Shown: one piece after another, positions 17,787-26,036 of the stretch
Layout of the letters: the number at the start of each line of letters is the position of its first letter
Position numbering within the stretch: the first letter of the stretch is position 1
Source of the DNA: Pseudomonas mendocina
GTDB lineage: Bacteria > Pseudomonadota > Gammaproteobacteria > Pseudomonadales > Pseudomonadaceae
DNA: 64,000 nucleotides
Direction of reading: 5' to 3'
Assembly: GCA_037482215.1 (NCBI GenBank)
Contig: CP148074.1
Span: 3,348,001 to 3,412,000, forward strand
The notes under the pieces: model-generated
Seen by the model: only the letters and a program-made list of their open reading frames with translations
Database searches by the model: none
What the model was told of the DNA's origin: nothing
Made by a program: the position numbers and the translations under genes

Positions 17787-18596
17787 TCAGTCCTTAGAAT
17801 CCAGTTGTTTCAGGGCTTGCGCCAAACTTGCACGGGACAGCTCACCCAAGTGGCTGCCAACTTGATAACCGTTGCGGTCGTAAAAGAGTGTGGTGGGAAG
17901 CGCAGTGGAGCCGATGTGCTGCCCCAGCCTTGCGCCACTGTCGAGCAGCACGTTATTCAGCTGCAGCGCTTCTGTAGCGAGGTACTTCTCAACCTCCTGC
18001 ACTGACTCGCCTTGGTTCACAAACAAAAAGGTAACCCCAGGCATCGCCTGCTGTGCCTCAGCCAGAACTGGCATCTCTCTGCGGCAGGGCGGACACCAGG
18101 TGGCCCACAAATTGATCACCAGCGGTTTACCCACATAATCCTGAAGGCTCACGGCTTGACCCTGTACGTCGCGCAGCCCGAACTCTGGCAAACGGGTAGC
18201 CCCCGTCAACGCAAACAGTACGTAACTCATCAATGCCCAACTGAGTAATCCCGCACCAACTGCAGCTCCCAGCGAGCGACGTAAACGCACCTTACGCCAC
18301 GCCAGCACGGCAGCCAGCAGCAGTGCTGCAAGCACTCCGACCCAAGCAATAAAGCCGCCATCGCGGATATCAATCACGCGCCAGGGCTGATCCGCAAAAT
18401 GCTCAAAATAGACCGCTACGAATGCCAAACGTGCTGTGATCAGCCCCACGAAAAGCAGAAAGAAAATATAGTTTTCTGGGTTTAACTGATCGCGACGACC
18501 TAACCGCCAACCCACTAACAACGACAACCCAAAACTGAGCCCGATTATCAGGTGGCTCACCGGAACGGGAAACGGCCCCACATTCAGCGTCATCAT
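17787..18596 (-). CDS. membrane-anchored TlpA/DsbE-like thioredoxin with N-terminal membrane domain
   Basis: A protein of 269 residues in two parts. Residues 1-135 form about four membrane segments resembling a prolipoprotein diacylglyceryl transferase-like domain (HLIIGLSFGLSLLVGWRLG, YIFFLLFVGLITARLAFVAVYF, FIAWVGVLAALLLAAVLAW). Residues 140-269 form a periplasmic TlpA-type thioredoxin with WCPPCRREMP and the cis-Pro in TALPTTLFYD. Start codons at 18596 and 18593 are tandem ATGs with AGGAG about 12 bases upstream. The first overlaps the stop of the upstream YeeE gene (ATGATGA), implying coupling. It is the likely partner supplying reductant to DsbG. P. aeruginosa has a similar DsbG-neighbour gene, as I recall. 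Confidence 0.88.
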   Translation of the reverse strand: MMTLNVGPFPVPVSHLIIGLSFGLSLLVGWRLGRRDQLNPENYIFFLLFVGLITARLAFVAVYFEHFADQPWRVIDIRDGGFIAWVGVLAALLLAAVLAWRKVRLRRSLGAAVGAGLLSWALMSYVLFALTGATRLPEFGLRDVQGQAVSLQDYVGKPLVINLWATWCPPCRREMPVLAEAQQAMPGVTFLFVNQGESVQEVEKYLATEALQLNNVLLDSGARLGQHIGSTALPTTLFYDRNGYQVGSHLGELSRASLAQALKQLDSKD

Positions 18597-19018
18597 CCGT
18601 GTTTATCACTCCTGCGATCGAGAAGTTCGAACAACACCATACCTACCAGCATCGCGGCTACAAAAATAATAGGCTGACTGTACCCAGACGACAGGCTGAC
18701 CAAGGCAGGTCCCGGACAGAAACCAGCCAAGCCCCAGCCCACACCAAAAGCCAGACTCCCTAGCACCAAGCGGCGATCAATCAGCTTACTGGTTGGAATC
18801 TGCATGGCCAGCCCCAGTACAGAGCGCGTGCGCCTGCGTGCGAAAAAGAAGCCGATGCTGGAAACACTGATTGCCCCCAGCATGACCAACACCAACGAAG
18901 GGTCCCAGGCGCCAGCAATATCCAGAAAGGCGGTGACTTTAGTGGGGTCAGTCATACCGGAGATCATCAGCCCAAACCCAAACAGCAGACCGGCAAGCAA
19001 CGCAAATAGCAGCGTCAT
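18593..19018 (-). CDS. YeeE/YedE (PmpB-like) sulfur transport family protein
   Basis: A protein of 141 residues with four membrane segments and the family's features: GLMISGMTDPTKVTAFLDI with the conserved Gly/Met region, then LGSLAFGVGWGLAGFCPGPALV, where the Cys of GFCPGPA is the conserved thiol thought to guide thiosulfate or related sulfur species through YeeE-type channels. It forms a pair with the next gene upstream (9-bp gap), which carries the other half-type motif, GSGCTSGHG. Together they resemble the PmpA/PmpB pair found in sulfide-detoxification operons. It overlaps the TlpA-like gene by 4 bp. Confidence 0.88.
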   Translation of the reverse strand: MTLLFALLAGLLFGFGLMISGMTDPTKVTAFLDIAGAWDPSLVLVMLGAISVSSIGFFFARRRTRSVLGLAMQIPTSKLIDRRLVLGSLAFGVGWGLAGFCPGPALVSLSSGYSQPIIFVAAMLVGMVLFELLDRRSDKHG

Positions 19019-19027
19019 GGCAACACC

Positions 19028-19462
19028 TCACGCGATCACGTGGCGCACGACATACACCGTCGCAAAGCCACTAAACATAAAAGCCCCCGTCGCCACCAAA
19101 GAGCGCACAGAGCCTCGCGACAACCCGCATACACCATGCCCACTGGTACATCCCGAACCGAACCGCGTACCCGCCCCAACCAATAAACCGGCCACTATCA
19201 GCGTCAGCACACCGGCTTCAATTTTCACCTCGGGCAATACCAGCAGAGGCTGCTGCTGAAATAACAGCGGCGCGCTCAATAACCCCGCCAGAAACGCTAC
19301 CCGCCACCCCACATCCCCTTTCGCCGGGCGTAGCAAGGCACCGGTAATGCCACTGATACCGGCAACCCGTCCGTTGAACAGAATCAGCAGAGTGGCCGCC
19401 AGACCAATCAGCGCACCGCCTGCCAAAGCTGACCACGGTGTAAATGAAGCCCAGTCAATCAT
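19028..19462 (-). CDS. YeeE/YedE (PmpA-like) sulfur transport family protein
   Basis: A protein of 144 residues with about four membrane segments (GGALIGLAATLLILFNGRVAGISGITGALL, VAFLAGLLSAPLLF, LIVAGLLVGAGTRFGSGCTSGHGVCGLSR). The motif GSGCTSGHGVCGLSR contains the conserved Cys residues of the family. Several starts compete; I take the ATG at 19462 because AGGA lies 6 bases upstream, while the tandem ATG at 19465 and the GTG at 19480 are less well placed. It is the first gene of a four-gene minus-strand run (PmpA-like, PmpB-like, TlpA-like, dsbG), divergent from the persulfide dioxygenase gene at 19648. The intervening 185 bp are AT-rich and probably hold both promoters. Confidence 0.87.
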   Translation of the reverse strand: MIDWASFTPWSALAGGALIGLAATLLILFNGRVAGISGITGALLRPAKGDVGWRVAFLAGLLSAPLLFQQQPLLVLPEVKIEAGVLTLIVAGLLVGAGTRFGSGCTSGHGVCGLSRGSVRSLVATGAFMFSGFATVYVVRHVIA

Positions 19463-19507
19463 CATTTTTCCTGCCCTCACCGTAAGCCGGAACCGTTACC
19501 CTTAAAC

Positions 19508-19534
19508 AATATACACTTTAAAATAACATATATT
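19508..19534. promoter_or_regulatory. AT-rich palindrome in the yeeE/dioxygenase divergent promoter
   Basis: AATATA (19508-19513) and TATATT (19529-19534) form an inverted repeat in the most AT-rich part of this region, between the divergent PmpA-like and persulfide dioxygenase genes. In Xylella and Agrobacterium a BigR repressor binds an AT-rich palindrome in front of the same gene set. No bigR gene is seen in the window, so operator function is a guess. Confidence 0.3.
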
Positions 19535-19647
19535 ATAGAACCCTCAATTGAAGCCGAGGTCGATGAAGATGGAATACCCAACGCCCTTGCACTCACGGTT
19601 TCAGGCCGATTCCACAGGCCGTGAAACACTCAGCAAATGAGGCTCAC

Positions 19648-20397
19648 ATGATATTTCGCCAGCTGTTTGAACCGGTTTCCTGCACCTTTACCTACTTGCT
19701 GGGCTGCCCTGAAACAGGCTTGGCGGTCTTGATTGACCCGGTCATTTCTACCCTTGAGCGCGACCTGAGCGAACTGCAACAACGTGGCCTGAAGTTGGCT
19801 TACACACTGGAAACCCATATCCACGCGGACCACATCACCGCCGCCAAAACCCTGCGCGAACGGACTGGCAGCCAGATCGCCGCCCCTGCGCTGGATGGCC
19901 TGCCGTGTGTGGATATCGGTATCGAAGATGGCGTTGTGCTGGAGGTCGGCAGCCTGCGCATCTTGCCTTTACACACACCAGGACACACCGATGGGCATCA
20001 TGCCTATCTGGTGGAAGAACGTTTGTTTACAGGCGACGCCTTGCTGATTGATGGCTGCGGACGCACTGACTTCCAGAACGGCAGCAGTGAGGCGCTGTAC
20101 CACAGCGTGCACAACAAATTGTTCAGCCTGCCGGACGACACGTTGGTCTACCCCGGACACGACTATCAGGGCCGCCGAGTCAGCAGCATCGGCCAAGAAA
20201 AACAGCGTAATCCACGGCTCGCCGAGGGCATCAGCTTGGAGCAGTTCAGCGAGATCATGGCCAACCTCAACCTGCCCTACCCGAAATTCATAGACCACGC
20301 CCTGCCCGGCAACCGCCAATGCGGCGTGTGCCCGCCGCATCTCACCGATGAGTTACGTAAGTATTGCGAGCAGCAGGACATTAACCCGCAGGGGTGA
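19648..20397 (+). CDS. persulfide dioxygenase-like MBL-fold protein (ETHE1/Blh family)
   Basis: A protein of 249 residues with the metallo-beta-lactamase fold of the ETHE1 group. It has THIHADH near residue 57 (the first metal ligands), the His in HTPGHTDGHH and the ligand Asp in FTGDALLIDGCGRTDFQ, with PGHDYQGR supplying the last His. ETHE1-type enzymes hold one Fe(II) and oxidise glutathione persulfide to sulfite. RTDFQ is characteristic of the group. The start at 19648 (MIFRQLFEP) has GAGG 5 bases before it; a GTG nine codons upstream is in frame but lacks a site. The divergent YeeE/YedE pair and thiol-redox genes give it a coherent sulfide/persulfide context. A rhodanese domain is absent. 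Confidence 0.88.
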   Translation: MIFRQLFEPVSCTFTYLLGCPETGLAVLIDPVISTLERDLSELQQRGLKLAYTLETHIHADHITAAKTLRERTGSQIAAPALDGLPCVDIGIEDGVVLEVGSLRILPLHTPGHTDGHHAYLVEERLFTGDALLIDGCGRTDFQNGSSEALYHSVHNKLFSLPDDTLVYPGHDYQGRRVSSIGQEKQRNPRLAEGISLEQFSEIMANLNLPYPKFIDHALPGNRQCGVCPPHLTDELRKYCEQQDINPQG

Positions 20398-20411
20398 GGT
20401 CCTGAATGGCC

Positions 20412-20864
20412 AACGGTGGGTAAGCCCACGGCCTTACCCACCCTACAAATCACCGTCAAAACACACATCGCGTAGGGTGGATAAGCCTGCGCAGCCGGTT
20501 ATCCAGCGCCGGCTCACGAGTAGATCACTAGACCAAGAACACCACTAATCGCCCCTCCTGGAAGGTGAGCGCTAGAACTGCGGCTGACGCAACGGTGGGT
20601 AAGCCTACGGCCTTACCCACCCTACAAATCACCGTCAAAACACACGCCGCGTAGGGTGGATAAGCCTGCGCAGCAGGTTATCCAGCGCCGGCTCACGAGT
20701 AGATCACTAGACCAAGAACACCACTAACCGCCCCTCCTACAAGGTGGGCGGTAGAACTGCGGCTGACGCAACGGTGGGTAAGCCTACGGCCTTACCCACC
20801 CTACAAATCACCGTCAAAACACACGCCGCGTAGGGTGGATAAGCCTGCGCAGCAGGTTATCCAC
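20412..20864. repeat. 179-bp tandem repeat of REP-like palindromes, about 2.5 copies
   Basis: The unit begins AACGGTGGGTAAGCC at 20412, 20591 and 20770, an exact period of 179 bp; copies 2 and 3 are nearly identical. Each unit holds two palindromes. The first is GGTGGGTAAGCCTACGGCCTTACCCACC-like (broken in copy 1 by a C). The second opens TAGGGTGGATAAGCCTGC and closes GGTTATCCA. Between them are unique-looking stretches (GCCGGCTCACGAGTAGATCA). The last copy ends in its second palindrome near 20864. No gene is seen in 20398-20884. The TAGGGTGGA head is the same as in the single element at 28968, so this is a REP-like family that amplified locally. Confidence 0.9.
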
Positions 20865-20884
20865 CATTGGTAGACGCCGCTATC

Positions 20885-21988
20885 TCAGACCAGCTTGGTC
20901 AAGGCGTCGCGGCTAAACGGCAGGATGTCCTGTTCGCGGCCATCCCGTACCTTCAGCGCCCAATCCGGGTCAACCAACAGCGCGCGACCAACGGCCACCA
21001 GATCGAACTCCTGCTTGTTCAGGCGCTCCAGCAGTTTCTCCAGGCTGGCGGGCTGGGCCACCTTGTCAGTGTTGACCATAAACTGCATGAACTCTTCATC
21101 CAGCCCTACGCTGCCGACGGTGATGACCGGCTTACCGGTGAGTTTGCGCGTCCAGCCTGCCAGGTTGAGGTCTGAGCCTTCGAACTCAGGCTCCCAGAAG
21201 CGCCGTGTCGAGCAATGGAAGATATCCACACCTGCATCCGACAGCGGCTTGAGGAAGGCTTCCAAGGCTTCAGGGGTTTCCACCAAACGCGCTTTGTAAT
21301 CCTGCTGCTTCCACTGCGACCAGCGCAGGATGATCGGGAAGTCTGGGCCCACCGCCTCACGCACGGCCTTGATCAACTCGATGGCAAAACGCGAGCGCCC
21401 CGCCTGATCACCACCGTATTCGTCAGTGCGTTGGTTGCTGCCCTCCCAGAAGAACTGGTCAATCAGGTAGCCGTGTGCGCCGTGCAGTTCAACGCCATCC
21501 ATGCCGATGCGCTTAGCGTCTTTGGCGGCCTGAGCAAAGGCAGCAATGACCTCCTGAATGTCCTCTTTAGTCATGCCGTGGACGATGACATTGCCATCTT
21601 TCACTTTCTCACTCGGGCCATAGCCCGGCACGCTGGCATCCGGCTCTGTACCAATGCGGCGCACGCTGCCGACGTGCCACAGCTGCGGGACAATCTTGCC
21701 GCCTTCGGCGTGCACTGCATCAACAACCTTCTGCCACCCCGCCAAGGCGTCTTCACCATAAAAGCGCGGCACATGCGGGTAACCGTTGCTGGCTTTATGA
21801 CCGACGGTGGTGCCTTCAGTGATGATCAGGCCAACACCGGCTGCTGCACGGCGGCGGTAGTACTCGATCACATTGGCACCCGGTACACCGCCCGGCGAGA
21901 AGGAACGGGTCATTGGCGCCATCACCACGCGGGTTGGCAGCGTCAGGTTGCCCAGAGAAAAAGGCTTAAACAGTGCAGATGCAGTCAT
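20885..21988 (-). CDS. Old Yellow Enzyme-family NADH:flavin oxidoreductase
   Basis: A protein of 367 residues forming an FMN-binding TIM barrel. It has the N-terminal VVMAPMTRS with the FMN-contacting residues, YYRRRAAAGVGLIITEGTTV, the substrate-binding pair in ELHGAHGYLIDQFFW (HxxH/N type) and NQRTDEYGG. The C-terminal GRALLVDPDWALK binds the FMN phosphate. Such enzymes reduce activated alkenes, N-ethylmaleimide, quinones and nitro compounds. The ATG at 21988 has AAGGA 6 bases upstream; the ATG two codons earlier sits directly on that site. It lies 46 bp downstream of a TetR gene on the same strand, the same arrangement as nemR-nemA of E. coli, so induction by electrophiles is likely. I leave the symbol empty because several OYE subgroups look alike. 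Confidence 0.92.
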   Translation of the reverse strand: MTASALFKPFSLGNLTLPTRVVMAPMTRSFSPGGVPGANVIEYYRRRAAAGVGLIITEGTTVGHKASNGYPHVPRFYGEDALAGWQKVVDAVHAEGGKIVPQLWHVGSVRRIGTEPDASVPGYGPSEKVKDGNVIVHGMTKEDIQEVIAAFAQAAKDAKRIGMDGVELHGAHGYLIDQFFWEGSNQRTDEYGGDQAGRSRFAIELIKAVREAVGPDFPIILRWSQWKQQDYKARLVETPEALEAFLKPLSDAGVDIFHCSTRRFWEPEFEGSDLNLAGWTRKLTGKPVITVGSVGLDEEFMQFMVNTDKVAQPASLEKLLERLNKQEFDLVAVGRALLVDPDWALKVRDGREQDILPFSRDALTKLV

Positions 21989-22034
21989 GCTCATTCCTTG
22001 GCGGCTTGGGCCGCAACTGATTGATGTCGGTTAC

Positions 22035-22628
22035 TTAGGCTTGCAGCAGGCGCTGCAAGCGTTCAATGAAATCGGTTAATGCCTGCAAATTGCCGGAGAC
22101 TTTCAGCCGGGTCAGCGTGCCCTGCCAGGCATTGCAGATAAAGGCAGCCAGATTGCGGCAGTCCTCATCGGCTGCCAGCTGTCCGGCAGCCTGTGCCTGC
22201 TCAAGGCAAGCCTGAAGAATGTCCGCCGACTGCTGCAAAATGCCATCCACCGCCACGCCAAGTGCAGGCGACAGCTCAGCCATTTCAAAGCTCAGGCTGC
22301 CGATAAAACAATGGTATTTGAGGCGTTCCTGGCGGGCGAAGTGCTCATGCAGATCGTGGTAATAGCCGAGAATCCGCTCGCGGGGGCTTAGCGCAGAATT
22401 GCTCAGGGCATCGGCGTAGCGTTGCAAGCGCGGTTGATAGACGCTCTGCAAGGCTTGCAGGGCAAAGTCTTCCTTGCTTTCAAAGTAGTGATAGAAAGAT
22501 CCCTTGGGCACGCCAGCGGCTTGCACAATCTCTTGCACACCAGCGCCGTGATAACCACGACGGGTCATCACCTCAGCACCTTTGGCGAGGATCAACTCAC
22601 GTTTATCAAGACGGCTGCGACTATTCAT
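22035..22628 (-). CDS. TetR/AcrR-family repressor, probable regulator of the OYE gene
   Basis: A protein of 197 residues. The N-terminal TetR helix-turn-helix is LILAKGAEVMTRRGYHGAGVQEIVQAAGVPKGSFYHYFESKEDFALQAL (residues about 10-58). The C-terminal ligand domain holds Cys residues (YHCFIGSLSFEM, LQACLEQA, DCRNLAAFICNAWQG) that could sense electrophiles, as in NemR; this is inference. The ATG at 22628 is preferred to a TTG two codons earlier. Directly upstream is a GACCGGTC palindrome, a probable self-operator. The OYE gene follows 46 bp downstream on the same strand. Confidence 0.9.
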   Translation of the reverse strand: MNSRSRLDKRELILAKGAEVMTRRGYHGAGVQEIVQAAGVPKGSFYHYFESKEDFALQALQSVYQPRLQRYADALSNSALSPRERILGYYHDLHEHFARQERLKYHCFIGSLSFEMAELSPALGVAVDGILQQSADILQACLEQAQAAGQLAADEDCRNLAAFICNAWQGTLTRLKVSGNLQALTDFIERLQRLLQA

Positions 22629-22640
22629 GGTCAAGAATAT

Positions 22641-22648
22641 GACCGGTC
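22641..22648. promoter_or_regulatory. probable TetR operator palindrome
   Basis: GACCGGTC is a perfect 8-bp palindrome, set in ATGACCGGTCGT, 12 bases upstream of the TetR start. TetR-type repressors next to Old Yellow Enzymes are known to bind AGACCGGTCT-like sequences in this position. Only one copy is seen. Confidence 0.5.
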
Positions 22649-22786
22649 GTCTCGGATGCTGCCACTACTATTGATCGCAGTGATCATCAGCCCAAAACGG
22701 CAGTATGAATAAATAGAAACGCAGGGGAATTACAGCAGGGCCGCCACTGGGCCGTGAACGCTCACAGCCCAGCAGGGAGAGGACTA

Positions 22787-23074
22787 TCAGCCGCGGGCAG
22801 CTTTGATGATGTCGATGTAAGACTCAGCGAAACGCTGGTCCTGAATCAACGCCACAAAATCATTGCCCTGAGCGTCCTTGGCGTTGAGGTCAAAACCTGC
22901 CTCAACGAAAAAGCCTACAAAACGCTCGAAGTCGTCAACACGCAGACCGCGATAGGCCTTAATCAACTTATGCAGCGAAGGTGGGGTGGCGTCGGCCGGC
23001 TCTTCATTGAGGAAGCGCTTGATCTGCTCATCGCTGATTTCTTCGCCAATAACCTGTTTCTTGTCTTTACGCAC
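22787..23074 (-). CDS. PA4642-family small conserved protein
   Basis: A protein of 95 residues, MRKDKKQVIGEEISDEQIKR..., with no signal peptide and no membrane segment, and the tail SYIDIIKAARG. It starts with GTG at 23074; GGAG 6 bases before it decides this. The protein matches the small conserved Pseudomonas family typified, as I recall, by PA4642, which lies near hpt, upp and uraA in P. aeruginosa. The middle (VDDFERFVGFFVEAGFDLNAKDAQGNDFVALI) looks like an ankyrin-repeat half (AGFDLNAKDAQGND). Function unknown. It stands alone between the TetR gene and hpt. Confidence 0.8.
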   Translation of the reverse strand: MRKDKKQVIGEEISDEQIKRFLNEEPADATPPSLHKLIKAYRGLRVDDFERFVGFFVEAGFDLNAKDAQGNDFVALIQDQRFAESYIDIIKAARG

Positions 23075-23196
23075 GGTTCACTCCAGCTACCAAGCCTCAC
23101 GGGGCGCGCAGTTTACCGCTGGTAGGGGGCGGCGCTCAACGGCGTGCATCCTGCACGAACTGCAATCCTTGTCGAAACCGCTGGCAAGCTAGTGCC

Positions 23197-23754
23197 TTAC
23201 AGGCCCTTAACCGCGTAAATACCAGCAGCATTACGCCAGTAACCTTTGTAATCCATGCCGTAACCAAAAATGTAACGGTCAATGCAGGACATACCGACAA
23301 AATCAGCCTTCATACCAGGAATAGCTTTGCGGTCGTGATCCTTATCGATCAGCACGGCGGTGTGAACTGCGCGGGCACCGGCATGACGGCAAAAGTCGAT
23401 GATGGCGCGCAGGGTGTGCCCTTCATCCAGAATGTCGTCGATGATCAGCACATCACGATCAATGAAGGAAATCTCTGGCTTAGCCTTCCAAAACAGCTCA
23501 CCGCCCGTGGTCTCGTTGCGGTAACGAGTGGCATGCAGGTAGGACAGCTCCAGCGGGAAATTCAGTTTGGTCACCAGCTTGCCGGAGAAGATCAGGCCGC
23601 CGTTCATCACACAGAACACCACAGGGTTGCTGTCAGCCAGCTTCTCAGTGATCGAGGCGGCGACTTGGTCGATGGCAGCCTCGACCTGGGCTTCGGTGTA
23701 CAAGCAATCGGCTTCAGCCATCACCTGGCGGATATGCGCGAGTTCAGCGGACAT
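23197..23754 (-). CDS. hpt: hypoxanthine-guanine phosphoribosyltransferase
   Basis: A type I phosphoribosyltransferase of 185 residues that salvages hypoxanthine and guanine to IMP and GMP with PRPP. The PRPP-binding motif is VLIIDDILDEGHTL near residue 98, and the N-terminal flexible loop and base contacts are present (FCVMNGGLIFSGKLVTKL, YLHATRYRNETTGG). The C-terminal DFVGMSCIDRYIFGYGMDYKGYWRN is the purine-binding region. The start at 23754 has GAGG 7 bases upstream. It is the divergent partner of upp, so the pyrimidine and purine salvage genes share the 226-bp region 23755-23980. The closest annotated form in pseudomonads is a hypoxanthine-guanine enzyme of this length. Confidence 0.93.
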   Translation of the reverse strand: MSAELAHIRQVMAEADCLYTEAQVEAAIDQVAASITEKLADSNPVVFCVMNGGLIFSGKLVTKLNFPLELSYLHATRYRNETTGGELFWKAKPEISFIDRDVLIIDDILDEGHTLRAIIDFCRHAGARAVHTAVLIDKDHDRKAIPGMKADFVGMSCIDRYIFGYGMDYKGYWRNAAGIYAVKGL

Positions 23755-23980
23755 TGTGTTTCCTCTCTACTGCGGGCCCCGCCAGGAAGCTGACCAAGGC
23801 GTCAAGATAAAAACCGGAAAAGATACTATTTGGGCAAATGACCGGCAAGCAAATGCCGAGCAATGGCGGTGAATAGCGGCTAAAAACTATACATTAGGGC
23901 AATTTAGACAAATTAGGACACATAAAGCTGCCAATGCTTTAATCTTTAGCGGTTTACCTGCCTCCGGAGAACCCCGTCCA

Positions 23981-24619
23981 ATGTCCGTCCTCGAGATCCG
24001 TCACCCGCTCATTCGCCACAAGATCGGCCTGATGCGCCGTGCTGGGATCAGCACTAAGAACTTCCGCGAACTGGCTCAGGAAATCGCGGCCTTGCTGACT
24101 TATGAAGCGACAAAGGATCTGCCGCTGGAAAACTACGAACTGGACGGCTGGTGTGGCCCGGTGCAGGTCGAAAAAATCTCCGGCAAAAAAATCACCATTG
24201 TGCCGATTCTGCGTGCAGGTATTGGCATGCTCGACGGTGTGCTTAGTCTGATCCCAGGCGCCAAAGTAAGTGCCGTAGGTGTTGCTCGTAACGAGGAAAC
24301 CCTGCAAGCCCACACGTATCTGGAAAAACTGGTGCCGGAAATCGACGAGCGTCTGGCCATGATCGTTGACCCAATGCTGGCCACCGGCGGCTCAATGGTC
24401 GCCACCATCGACCTCCTGAAAAAGGCCGGTTGTAAGGAAATACGTGCGATGGTGCTGGTAGCCGCGCCCGAAGGCATCAAAGCGGTCAAAGATGCTCACC
24501 CGGACGTCACCATCTATACCGCGTCTATCGACAGCCACCTCAACGATCAGGGCTACATCATTCCTGGTCTGGGTGATGCGGGCGACAAAATCTTCGGCAC
24601 CAAACAGAAGGATGCCTGA
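23981..24619 (+). CDS. upp: uracil phosphoribosyltransferase
   Basis: A protein of 212 residues that converts uracil plus PRPP to UMP. It begins [20 protein letters not shown], which is standard for Upp. The PRPP loop is [24 protein letters not shown] near residue 128, and the uracil-binding C terminus is [17 protein letters not shown]. Its stop is followed after 3 bp by uraA, so permease and enzyme form one operon. Clear RBS CCGGAG upstream. Confidence 0.97.
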   Translation: MSVLEIRHPLIRHKIGLMRRAGISTKNFRELAQEIAALLTYEATKDLPLENYELDGWCGPVQVEKISGKKITIVPILRAGIGMLDGVLSLIPGAKVSAVGVARNEETLQAHTYLEKLVPEIDERLAMIVDPMLATGGSMVATIDLLKKAGCKEIRAMVLVAAPEGIKAVKDAHPDVTIYTASIDSHLNDQGYIIPGLGDAGDKIFGTKQKDA

Positions 24620-24622
24620 TAA

Positions 24623-25885
24623 ATGCAGGATGAATTCAATGACCCACTCTGGCGCCAGGTAATCTCCGGCGCGCAAATGCTGTTTGTGGCATTCGGTGCA
24701 CTGGTGCTGATGCCCCTGATTACCGGCATGGACCCGAACGTAGCACTGTTCACAGCGGGTATCGGGACGTTGCTGTTCCAACTGGTAACAGGCCGCCAAG
24801 TGCCTGTGTTCCTCGCCTCCAGCTTCGCATTCATTGCTCCGATTCTGGCCGCCAAAGGCGAGTTCGGATTGCCTGCGGTGCTGGGTGGCATCATTGCCTC
24901 AGGTTTGGTTTACGTGCTGCTCAGTGCCGTGGTTAAAGTCCGCGGCGCCGAGTTTATCGATAAGCTGCTACCGCCAGTTGTCATTGCCCCGGTAATTATC
25001 TCCATCGGCCTGGCCCTGTCGCCAGTTGCGGTGAACATGGCCATGGGTAAGTCCGGTGACGGCAGTGCACAGCTGGTTCCGTACGAAACCGCCATGCTGA
25101 TCTCCATGACTGCACTGGTTGTCACCGTACTGGTGGCCGCGCTGGGTCGCGGCTTGCTGCGCCTGGTGCCCATCCTTGCCGGTATTATTGCGGGCTGTGC
25201 AGTTGCTGCCATGTTTGGCGTGATTGACACCAGTGCTGTACACGCAGCACCGTGGTTCGCCATGCCCGCCTTTGTTGCACCCGAGCTGCATTGGGGCGCG
25301 ATTCTGTACATCGTCCCTGTAGCCCTGGCACCGGCGATTGAGCACATCGGCGGCGTGGTTGCCATTGGCAGCGTAACCGGCAAAAACTTCATCAAGAAAC
25401 CCGGCTTGCACCGCACCCTGCTCGGTGATGGCCTGGCCACTTCCGCAGCCGGTATGTTCGGCGGCCCGCCTAACACCACCTACGCCGAAGTCACTGGCGC
25501 GGTGATGCTGACCAAGAACTACAACCCGAAAATCATGACGTGGGCTGCGTTCATCGCCATTGCCCTAGCCTTTGTAGGGAAGTTTGGAACCGCACTGCAA
25601 AGTATTCCGGTACCGGTAATGGGCGGTATTCTCTGCCTGCTGTTTGGTTCGATTGCTGTAGTGGGCCTGAACACCCTGATCCGCCATCAGGTTGATCTGT
25701 CCGAGGCGCGTAACCTGATCATCGTGTCGGTCACACTGGTATTCGGCATTGGTGGCATGGTGATCGGCGGTAACGACTTCGCCCTGTCCGGCATTTCCCT
25801 GTGCGCGGTTATTGCCCTGCTGCTAAACCTGATCCTACCAGGTGGCAATGCTTGGAAAAGCAAAGTCATCGACCCGGATGTTTAA
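24623..25885 (+). CDS. uraA: uracil permease (NAT/NCS2 family)
   Basis: An inner-membrane protein of 420 residues with 12-14 membrane segments that imports uracil with protons. The family marker near residue 285 (GMFGGPPNTTYAEVTGAVMLT) and the conserved Glu in APAIEHIGGVVAIG near 238 are present; in UraA these bind uracil and the proton. It follows upp after 3 bp, and a terminator stands 18 bp beyond its stop. Confidence 0.95.
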   Translation: MQDEFNDPLWRQVISGAQMLFVAFGALVLMPLITGMDPNVALFTAGIGTLLFQLVTGRQVPVFLASSFAFIAPILAAKGEFGLPAVLGGIIASGLVYVLLSAVVKVRGAEFIDKLLPPVVIAPVIISIGLALSPVAVNMAMGKSGDGSAQLVPYETAMLISMTALVVTVLVAALGRGLLRLVPILAGIIAGCAVAAMFGVIDTSAVHAAPWFAMPAFVAPELHWGAILYIVPVALAPAIEHIGGVVAIGSVTGKNFIKKPGLHRTLLGDGLATSAAGMFGGPPNTTYAEVTGAVMLTKNYNPKIMTWAAFIAIALAFVGKFGTALQSIPVPVMGGILCLLFGSIAVVGLNTLIRHQVDLSEARNLIIVSVTLVFGIGGMVIGGNDFALSGISLCAVIALLLNLILPGGNAWKSKVIDPDV

Positions 25886-25903
25886 ACCTTTGCAGCAATT
25901 CCC

Positions 25904-25928
25904 AAGCCCCGCATTTGCGGGGCTTTTC
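25904..25928 (+). terminator. intrinsic terminator of upp-uraA
   Basis: AAGCCCCGCA (25904-25913) and TGCGGGGCTT (25916-25925) are perfect 10-bp arms with a 2-base loop, followed by TTC. Confidence 0.92.
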
Positions 25929-26036
25929 GTTACGGCTCAGCACGCTTTATAAAATCGAAATTTATTGATCTGGCAATGTGCAATCACGCACATATTGATC
26001 AAGAATTAAGTTATCTCCCCTACAACGGCTGAACCC

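Noticed and set aside
20412..20864. CRISPR array
   Set aside because: The repeat unit is 179 bp with internal palindromes and only about 2.5 copies; no short repeat/unique spacer pattern and no cas genes.
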